A stretch of 64,000 nt of DNA from Pampus argenteus (lineage: Eukaryota > Chordata > Actinopteri > Scombriformes > Stromateidae), in contig CM072876.1 in the NCBI GenBank assembly GCA_036937835.1, forward strand, positions 9,365,501-9,429,500. Reading direction: 5' to 3'. This document shows, piece after piece, positions 35,361 through 44,856 of the stretch. The translations under genes were made by a program, and so were the position numbers. Numbering within the stretch: position 1 is the first letter of the stretch; the number at the start of each line of letters is the position of its first letter. Below the pieces are notes generated by a model, which was given only the letters and a program-made list of their open reading frames with translations, ran no database searches and was not told where the DNA came from.

Positions 35361-37689
35361 GTCTCAGCTATCAACCCTGACCATTAGCTGAGTCTGAGAT
35401 CCAAGAGAAACAACATGTTTTTGATTTTCTATTTCAGGGTTTTGGAAAAAAAAAAAGGCTGAGGACTGTGCTTCCTGAGAAGTCCTGTGGGAGATGCTGT
35501 GGGAGTTTTTAAAATACTGGCACTGAGCTTCGGCAGTGTGAGAGCTGCGTTCTGCTTCACTGATATTAAGGTGCTGTTCCCTCTCCCAGTAGAACACAAG
35601 TGGTTCCTCCTCATGTTTGGAGAAATGTATGGTTTCAAAATAAAGTCAAGCTAAATTCATTTCTGCCTGTTAACGTTAAACTATGATTAATGTTTGACGC
35701 TGAGTGTATCACAGTAAAAATGTAAAAAAAACAAACTCCAGGCATGCAAGTGGGCTTCTTGAAGGAGGACTATAGATGATAATTGTAATTTGGAAAAGGT
35801 TAGGATGACTTTGTGCTCTCTCTTTGTTTTGCACGCTTTGTAGGAAGTCTCAGAGTCTATCCTGTTTCCTTAAGGTTATGTCCTTTTCTCCAGTAACATT
35901 TTCTTAGTAATTTGCCAACACTACACTTGTTAGACTTGTTAAATGTTTAACTGTAGAAGGTTCAAGATAGATAAATCTACAGGCTTTGTCTTCAGTTTTC
36001 ATGAGACTTGTGATGAAAAGCTGTATAATTAAACCTGACCAAACCATAATTGTAAATAACAACATCCAAAAACATGTAAATTAAAGTGGTATAAAGAAGC
36101 TCAGGCCAGCTCAAGAAAAGTGCAGCAAAATAAATCACAAGTAAAACCACAGATAATACCATCATATCACAGCACACTGTTTTTATTACTAACTGATACT
36201 GTAGAGCGGATTCAGTTCGTTGCATTCACAGCATTTATCTTTCTCATAAATTCCAGTTGGATGTGGAACATTGTGTAATATTTGGGTCTGAAAGTTGTAA
36301 AAGAAGTTGTTGTTTGTGCGATGGTTCAAAGGAACAGGGAGTCTTTATTCTTCAGAACATGAAGTTATTAAAAAAAGAAACACCAGCAACATAAAACCCT
36401 CGACATCTGACTTGAACAGATTTTTATCTTTTTATCCCTTTCAGTTTTTGGGTTTTTTTGTCCAAAGAATGGAGGTCAAATGGGGAGTGATGGTGATGAA
36501 ACCTCTCACAAAAATAATGACGTCACACTGGAAGCATGTTTGATTTTATAAATCATAGTAAAACAAGTAATACAAGTAAAAAACTACAATGAAAAAAGAT
36601 CCTGCATTTAAAATTGTACTTAAGTAAAAGTAGTGAAATATTCAGAATAGAAGAACATACTTAAAATACCAAACACCAATAACAACAATACCAACAATGC
36701 ATGAATGCATGTTACCTGTCTCTTCTTGGTGTGTGATGAATCATGGCCTGTTCGTTTACCTCAGGCAGCTTTACGTCTGACTTCAAGACAGATCTTCTCT
36801 GTTTTGGGATTTGGCAGCATGAAAAACATTCAACCTGGGACACAAAAAACTTGCATTAGTCACACGTTGAACCTTTGCTAAGCTGAATGAAAGAACCTGT
36901 GGTGAATTTTTGTCTCTCAGACACATGTATGTGTCTTTGTTTTGTTATTTTATCCATGCTGAGCCACAGTCTCCCACCTACAAAAACTAACCTTCCAAGG
37001 CAATAACAACCTGCTTAATGCAGGTGAAAAACACTTGCATTAAGATATAGAGTGGTTGGAGAAAATAGAGCTTTTCATAAAACCTGACTTGTAACAACCT
37101 TTTTGAAACGTTTAATCCTCAGTTCCTTTTCACCTGCATCTCCTATTTGAACCTCAACTCCTTCTTTCCTATGACGAATGGGGGGAATCAAGGCAACACA
37201 CATTTGCAAAACGAGACATCGGTCGCACTCGATACTTTGAAGTGACGTCAAGCCTGTTGATGACGCACAGTTGCATAACCTGACACTGATCACGTAATAG
37301 ATTGCTTTGATTAATGACAAAAGCTGTGAGTATTCTACATAAGGTCTGCAATTGGTTTGTAAAAACGTTACAGGTAAAGTGTGTCTATCCTTCTCAATCA
37401 TAGGTGGCCTATTATATGACTAACAGCCTTAAGCGTCAATATAATGGCCTACTCTGCAGCTCTGGGGGGGAAATAATTGGACTCCCTCTCTCTCTCTCTC
37501 TCTCTCTCGCTCATGACTGTGCTCATATGCACTTGGTAAGAAACAGACATCACAAACGTCTATCCTAAACCTTAGAGATCCTCTACAGACACGTTTTAAG
37601 ATGTATATAAAATACTTGAGATCTTATTACTAATTTGTATAAAATACTACTTAATTTAGCTTCATCTTAATTTCCTGGAGCCACATCAT

Positions 37690-38665
37690 TTATATTGAGC
37701 GCTCATCTACCTTCAAGCTAACACGAGGGACAAGACAAAGCTGTTCATTGTCTTCATTATTATTTGCTCTTGCTAATAATACGATCACATGACCATTTAC
37801 AAGGGATGAAATTTGGAAGTGAAAACCATTATTATTTCACTGTATGTAGATGATATTTTACTTTACTTATGAAACCCCCTATACTTACAGACAAATTAAG
37901 GCACTCTTCCTGCCTACAAGCACAGAGGTTACTGGCTTTTCTTTTGAGACACAAAGTTTTTCCATTTCAAAATTTTGCATAGAATATATTTAATGTCCTT
38001 TCAGTTCCAGTGTTGCAAAAAAAAAAAACAACAACACAAAAGATCCTTTTATCATATGTTTTGGTCCTGTAATATGCTGTCAACATTTTGGAATTTTGTA
38101 ATTAAATATTATAGCACTACGTTTAAATATTCATATCACGAAATCACCTCAGTTGTGTCTTTTGAGCACAAGCAATATTGATCCTTGGAATGAATTTCAT
38201 AAAAAATATAAAGACCTTGCTTTGATTTCTACAAGAACGTGTATTACGATCCATTTGAAATCTGATTACTCTCCTACAGCATCACATTGGTTAAATGAAA
38301 TCGCTAACTTCCATATTTAGAGTCTTCAAAAATATGGCAACCACATAAAGATTTTATCCAATAGATGATTTGTACATTTGTTTGGAGGGCAGACAAAACT
38401 GTGCACATCATCAAAGTAAAATGCAATCTAATAAAAAACATCAGAGGAGGTCAAGAAGTGAGACGCTAAACAATACTGCTGATGTCTGGGTGGTCACATA
38501 TTATATTATGCAATTATTAATTAATCATAATTATGTTATTTCCTACAATGAATATGTCAATCTGTATTAGTTCATGATTGTGTTACACCCTATTATATAG
38601 GACGCCTACACACTCCTTTGTTCTGTAATTTCCTAGTTTGGGATTAATAAAGTATATCTATCCAT
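37690..38665 (+). mobile_element. degraded L1-type LINE fragment (ORF2 reverse transcriptase to 3' end)
   Basis: Broken plus-strand frames spell L1 ORF2 motifs in order. A GTRQ-S-CSLSSLLFALAN stretch (37727 on) matches the GTRQG-PLSPLLFALA motif. YVDDILLYL follows near 37845, the reverse-transcriptase active site with its two Asp. Then come HMFWSCNMLSTFWNF near 38070 and a SHWLNEIANF block near 38290, both typical of the C-terminal part. The end, GGGATTAATAAAGTATATC, resembles fish L1 3' tails. In-frame stops and shifts show it is dead, and the 5' part is absent. Confidence 0.75.
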
Positions 38666-41642
38666 CTTATAGTTGAGGGAAATTCTGACCCGGATAACCA
38701 AAATGCTTAGCTGGTTCAGTGGGACATGATAGAGGTTGTTCACATTACAATATGCAGAGTTTGGTTTAGTCAGTAAGTCCAGTCATGGCACACATGTTCT
38801 TCTCACTTGTTTGTGGACGGTTGGTGCTGTGAGCGGTCTTTGTGCCGAGCACCGGTCATATGAGTGTCAGTCCTTAGAACAAGGGTGTTACTCTTACATC
38901 ACACTTCAAGGAATTTGATTGGTGTGATAACCAGAGAGCAAAACAATGTTGTCATGTGTGAAATAGTGCCCTTCACACCTTCAGTGTTACAAATGAATGA
39001 TTGTTTTATATTTTTGTGTCAAACCAATAAAATATGTCCCATCCCACATGTAGTCGATATTCATGTCAAAAAAACAAGTCATTTCTGTAAACCGAACACC
39101 AAGTGCCCAGATACTCAATGCAAAAGTTTCATAGAGTTGTTTATGTTATTTCAGCATCTTCCAACCTCTTACTACAATCATGATATGTAGGATTATATAA
39201 AAAATAATATGCATTCATCTATTTCATTTAACTCACATAACTGTTGAAGCAATACCAACATACTTTCCTGTTTCTTATTATAGTGCCAGTACCTCAGTTT
39301 CCTTCTGGGCAGATCAAAGAATAAAAGGTTCACATGATACTCACATGTCCTTATGTATGTTGAAACAGGATTTGTTTGCTCTTCTCACAGAATGAGGGCT
39401 GTGGATTTTGTCCCCCGTCACTTATTATTAGAAGAACAGGAGGAATGATGACAGAAAGCAAAAAAAATCTGTTAAAATGTGCATTTGGGCATCTGACTAT
39501 TGTTTCAAGACAGAAAATGGTGAACTTATCCTTTAAATTGTTCATACTTAACTCGGCTATGATGAAATCAAATGTTCTGCCCAAGGATTGACAATCACTG
39601 CATTTCCTTGTCAAATTACATGCGACACATAGTCATATTTAAACATTTTGAATAATGTGTGTGCAAATCTACATTCATCAGTATAAGACAAATACTTGTT
39701 TTAGCATTAGATGGACAGAAAACAAGCCTCATGTCTTCTCCAGGTGATGCTGGAAAACGAGCAGTTGAGAAAGTATCTTTCGTTTGCCTTCATGGTCTCT
39801 AAAACCTCTGCAGATTGATGTGATGTAATAACACTTCTATAAATGACTGATGAATGATGTTGGTTAAATGGCAAGTCTTTATTAGGCAGTGATTCACGCC
39901 CTGCACAGCCTCGTCTGGGGGTTGCATCATTATTAAGCGGTGGAAAAAAGCAACATCAACAGGGAGATGAATTACACTCCAAAGAGTTGTTGGAATGCAT
40001 CATCTCCATTTGTTATTTAACCTCCCTGTGTCTGTCGAAGAGGTGGCTTAGCAAGCCCACTCTTGTTTTTAAACATTCAGATACAGTAATGACTCAGATT
40101 CACAAGCTGGAGCTGCCCAGTGCAAACAGAGCAGGGGCACATGGAGGTTAAGTGGGTTAAATCTATGGAGGCTTTGGCACTTAATGCTGAGAGAGAAAAA
40201 ATAATTTCTCCCATGTGAGACTGTCCACATCCAACATTGTTTTAACCCTTTACCTTATCATACTTATATATCCACAGCTATATTTTCAAACAGCCTTGAT
40301 TGTGTGGAGATTCACACTCCTCCTACTGAGCATATGATGCCTGGTTATTTGTGATGTAACATTTAAACACGACATCAAAATGCAATTACAGGATTTTGAG
40401 GTTATTAAAATAAGTAGTAGCCTTTCAAAAAATGGATTGTATTCTGTATCCTCAAGTAAATTTCATCTGTGTTGAATGTTAAAGTGCAAATGATACTTGG
40501 AAAGACTGTAGTTCCCCACTGTAACGCACTGCAAAATGTGGGTAAATAATGTTGGATTAAACATGAGTAATCGTGCAAACCGCCCATTAAATGAGTGTTA
40601 TATGTTATAATATGTGTTATCTTGAGATAAGTGGGCTAAGAAATAACACAGGGTGGGACTTTTTTCTTGTAAAGAGTAAATCAGTGGGATATGAGATGGG
40701 GGATGGAAAGGCAGTTTATAATATTTATAGGAGGGGTGGAAAATGTGTGTTAGGTCATTGGAGTTTTGATTTATATCCAGTCGTGCAACATGATATGAGC
40801 TGTGATAAAGGAACGATTGAGAAAGCAGTCCTTATGAGTTTATCTTAGCTCCGATATAAAGCAATATATTTTTTCAAGGTTTAAACTACAGTGTGCTGAA
40901 GTGTCTGAATAGTCTGTCTTATTTGAGCGAGATGAAAGACGTCAGATTCAACCTCTCTGTGTAATCTTTTCAGGTGCTAAACTGCTGTGAGTAATGATAC
41001 ATAATGACGTGAACAAGGCGCCCCTTCATTTTATCTACTTGTACCTGTAATACTTGTAATATTTGTTGTGTCTGCTTTGTTTTTTGCTGCAGACAAATAC
41101 ATATATATATATATATATATATATATCAAATTAGAGTTTTATAGTAAAATATGGATTATCTGCCTTAATTAAAGACTTTGAATTGATTTTGGCATCCTGA
41201 TAAAAGAGCAATACACAGTCAGGCAGTTATTTTCTTATGTAACCTTGTTATCATTTTTCAAAATGTTGTATATATGCTCTTCCTGTTGTTTTATGATTTG
41301 ACCAGAAAAGACAAATTTAAGAACCATATCAGTCCAAATAACCAAAAGTCTGAGGCCTTTGATCAACAAAGCATTTCTTATTTTTTCTAAAAATACATGA
41401 TTGTTTACTGTATATGGTAACTGTGTTGAACAAGTTTATTCATTTTTATCTATTCATTATTTAGGTAATGATAAGGTTTTGTCTTTTTTTTTTTTTTTCA
41501 ATTTACAAATAAGGTAAAAATGAACAAAATGGACTGTATCATCAAAGGAAATGGATAAATCGTTCTCTTACAGCAGGCAGCAAGCTCTCGTCCTTCAGTG
41601 AATCACTTATGCTATGTGGTTCGTCCTTGTATAATATTCCTT

Positions 41643-41665
41643 GGGGGGGGGGGGGGGGGGGGGGG
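41643..41665. repeat. 23-base poly(G) run
   Basis: An uninterrupted G run about 570 bp upstream of the pomc TATA box. It could form quadruplex structures and is a likely site of length polymorphism or assembly error. Confidence 0.95.
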
Positions 41666-41758
41666 ATCTATACATCTATAGCAAACAGAAAATTGAATGT
41701 GTATATTCAATATGTGAAAGGAAAGTGAGTTTCCTTTCAACAACCTTTTCTTTCACAA

Positions 41759-41798
<40 letters not shown>

Positions 41799-42083
41799 AC
41801 CTTACACCTCACATGAGTGTAGTCATGACGCCCAACCAGTGAGTCAGGTCCTCCAAATGAAGTTTCCACACAGGGATGCATGCACATTTTAAACCAGAAG
41901 TGCAGAAAAAAAAACCGATCCAATCAGACAAATTGATTGCACACTTCACCTCCTCTCTCTATCCTTTTTGAAAAGATGTTGCTCTTAGTGTTAAGATGTC
42001 AGTGATTAGGGTTGACCGTTGATGGGTTTAGAGCAAGGATTGGAGGAGAAGGGCAGCAAGTTAACAATAGTTCTCTAATGCTT

Positions 42084-42238
42084 CACCTGTTGTCTGAAGA
42101 CTGCTTCATTGATTAAAAGTGTGTGGGTGGCCTTTTACATAACATACACACACACCCTGCCTAAATGGAGCAAAAGACCCTTTTACCTTAATCACACCCC
42201 AAGGCTTTTAAACTCCAAGATCCGTACGTCTATAAAAA
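42084..42238 (+). promoter_or_regulatory. pomc promoter (TATA box, T-box half-site, E-box)
   Basis: TATAAAAA at 42231-42238 is well placed for a start near 42262. TCACACC at 42192-42198, about 33 bp upstream, matches the half-site bound by the pituitary T-box factor Tpit at mammalian POMC promoters. CACCTG at 42084-42089 is an E-box. The TATA assignment is supported by the downstream exon structure. The factor sites are short matches and only suggestive. Confidence 0.55.
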
Positions 42239-42261
42239 GAGCTTTCCTCCTTGAGGAAGCA

Positions 42262-42419
42262 ACAGCAGACCCTCTCCTACTGAGCATTTCATCACAGAGC
42301 AGGGAGGAAGCAGGAGAGAAAGAGAGGGATCACAGTTAAGAGTCACCACTCTGGAAAGATCTGTGGACAAACGGAGGGAGGAAAAACAAGAAAAGAGGAT
42401 AACAAAGGAACTGGAAAAG
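42262..42419 (+). other. pomcb: pomc exon 1 (5' UTR)
   Basis: Begins about 30 bp after the TATA box (start estimated) and ends at donor AAAAG|GTAAAA (GT at 42420-42421). No in-frame coding start, as in other vertebrate POMC genes whose first exon is non-coding. Intron 1 is about 2.3 kb. Confidence 0.6.
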
Positions 42420-43675
42420 GTAAAAAAATAATTAATCCTGAACTTGTTTGTGGATTCCTGTTGTTTTGGCATAGATCAAAATAGTGTCTGATTGTTGGTA
42501 GCTTCTTGTTTTTTCTGAATGAGCACAGATTGATCACTGACTAACTGATTAAAGATTTATGGGTTTTTCTAAATGATGTCCAGCTCTGTAAATTATCATT
42601 CAAGTGGATTTTTATCCTATATTAACATTATCGGGGGTTTTTTTTTTTTTTTTTTTGGAGTATATAGTTACCTAAGGTGACATTTGAATTGTTTTGCATA
42701 AAAATATAACAATAATAATCTACTTGCTAGACTCCATAAATAGCTCCATACATCATTAACACATAAGGTTTCCATCTATTTAGCAGCTCACAGGTTTCAC
42801 ACAGGTTTGTATGATGTCTGTAGAGAGCAGAGCTCAGCTGAGTGAGTCATACTGTAGGAAGAGTGTCGACGAGTCTATGCCAGAGGTACAAAGACGATGG
42901 CCCACCAAGGAGTCACTCCTCAGAATAATAGAGAAGTGAAGGAGCACAACCAAAGGAAAGAAAATTAACCAATTCCCCGTATAGAACAAGGATGGGACAT
43001 TTAAAAAAAATAGCTTTAAAATATTAATATCTGTGAAATTATTGGATTCAGATGACCAGCAGGATGGCAAATGTAACCAAAAAACCAATTGGTCATAAAG
43101 TTGAGTTAGGCTCTCTCCATTTTGTGGGATTCTCTGTAATAAAATAGATTTTGTCTGTGATTAAACACGCAGGCATAGAGAAGATGTAATAATAAACACT
43201 GCAGCAAAGAGACGAGGGGAGGAATCCGCCTGGTAGAGATGCATCTGGAGGGAAGTGATTGAATGCTGTCATCTAGTGAAAGAATTAGTTTCTATATTAT
43301 TCTCTGTATTTTATCATTTACAATACTTCTGAAATGTGCGGGGCCGTCATGAATACACCCTCCAACATGCGCATTGATTGCTGTCCTTAAAGTAGCACAA
43401 AAGGTAACCTTTGCTGGCCACTTATATCACAAATCCTTTAATGGTCGATTCACCTTGCGGACACTTCAGTTCTTGGGATCTGCCGCTCTATTAAGGCAGC
43501 ATGCAGATGAAGGAAATTCAATACCTATTCACTGATGTATTGAACTGAATTATTACCACCATCATTGATGTTCTCCCTTGCTCAACTATGAAGGAAGGAA
43601 AGAAGGAAGGATGCATTCATTTGTATTTGTTTGTATGTTTGTTTATGGTTAATTTTTTCCAGTAAGGTTACTGCA

Positions 43676-44038
43676 TTAAAGGACCAGTGTGTGGGATTAA
43701 GTGGCATCTAGCGGTGAGATTGTAGATTGCAACCAACTGAATACTCCCTCTCCCTCATCCTCCCCTTGCAAGCATGTAGTAGAACCTATAGAGGCCTCAT
43801 ATTCAGGCATCAAACTCACGAAAAACACAAAAAAAGTACCTCTCTGGTTTTTCTGTCTGTTCTGGTCTACTGTAGAAGTGTGTGTGTGTGTGTGTGTGTA
43901 ACATGGCTTGTGTTGATGTAAAGGGCTCATTCTAGTTTCTATATTATTTACGGTCTCATTCTAAGGTAACAAAACACAATGATTATCAGTTTCAGGCATC
44001 CACTAGAAGCCAGTAAATTCTACACACTGCACCTTTAA
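43676..44038. mobile_element. non-autonomous DNA element with inverted ends, in pomc intron 1
   Basis: Ends TTAAAGGACCAGTGTGTGGG (left) and, reversed, TTAAAGGTGCAGTGTGTAGA (right) form imperfect inverted repeats that stay similar for about 40 bases (roughly 32 of 42 match). TTAA occurs at both outer ends (43676-43679, 44035-44038), possibly a target-site duplication. No coding capacity; it contains a (GT)n run near 43.88 kb. The end sequence is familiar from teleost introns (memory, not search). Confidence 0.7.
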
Positions 44039-44729
44039 ATTCTGGGCCACATGAATATATTGGAAATCTAGTGTTTTTCAAAACCAACATCATGGTTCTA
44101 TTAGCTATATGTTACTTGTAAAGTGTAAAATAAAGGCCCAATACAGAGACAGATTGTCCTCTGCAAATATGTAGCAGGAAGAAAATACTCTCCTGCTTTC
44201 CCAAAACAATCAGATAATCTTCCCCCCTCAGCAAAAAAGAAAAAAAAAAAATATATATAACCCTCCCTCATTTCTGACTCCACCTGCCTCCCACCACACA
44301 ATCATTTTTGTGCAAACCCTAATCGATTGCCTCCTGTGGGAACACTCATTTTAAACAAGACGAATGTGTCTCTGATAAACAAGTCCATCTGTTACTATAT
44401 GTGTGAGGTTGGCTAAAAAAAAGAGGAATGTTGATTACTGGTGTTTGAGCTCGACACACACAGCCACAAACCTACCACTTATTTCAAAGATAGCGTTGAA
44501 ACGTGCCAAGTTATACAAGGCAGTGTTACAACACAATATTGCAATGGCTAAGCAGAAACACCTGGTACATCTTCACAAAAAGCAGCAGTTGGTTCTTCCT
44601 TTTTAGGACCGGGATAGGTGAATGTCTGGGCCATCTGACAGTTACACTGTCTTGTTATTAAAGCCCTTTTTCCCCCCTGCTTTGTTTTCAGCTTGTATAC
44701 TCACATGTGTTTGTTTTCTTCTGCGCCAG

Positions 44730-44856
44730 GCTGACGATGGTGTCTCTATGTTGGTTATTAGTGGTGGTGATGGCATATGTGTGCGTCCCAGGGTTCAGGT
44801 CTGTGTGCTTGGACAGCTCCATCTGCAATGACCTGAGCAACAAGGGAAAGACACTG
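44730..44856 (+). CDS. pomcb: pomc exon 2 (start codon, signal peptide)
   Basis: Acceptor GCGCCAG at 44723-44729, seven non-coding bases, then ATG 44737. Residues 1-40: hydrophobic signal peptide, then VCLDSSICNDLSNKGKTL. Donor CTG|GTTGGT is weak, but it is the only one that keeps phase with exon 3 and reproduces the conserved POMC exon boundary before the third Cys. Confidence 0.9.

Larger units (their letters stand above)
32880..42190. other. intergenic region between ptpn14 and pomc
   Basis: No gene recognised. Contents seen: a CpG-rich block (33.44-33.62 kb), a G run (33873-33885), an A/T run near 34.23 kb, a 21-bp hairpin (35314-35360), two consensus CRE sites (36518-36525 and 37243-37250), a decayed L1 fragment (about 37.69-38.67 kb), an (AT)n run (41101-41126), a 23-base G run (41643-41665) and a (GT)n run (about 41762-41790). 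The rest is AT-rich sequence without recognisable structure. Confidence 0.65.
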
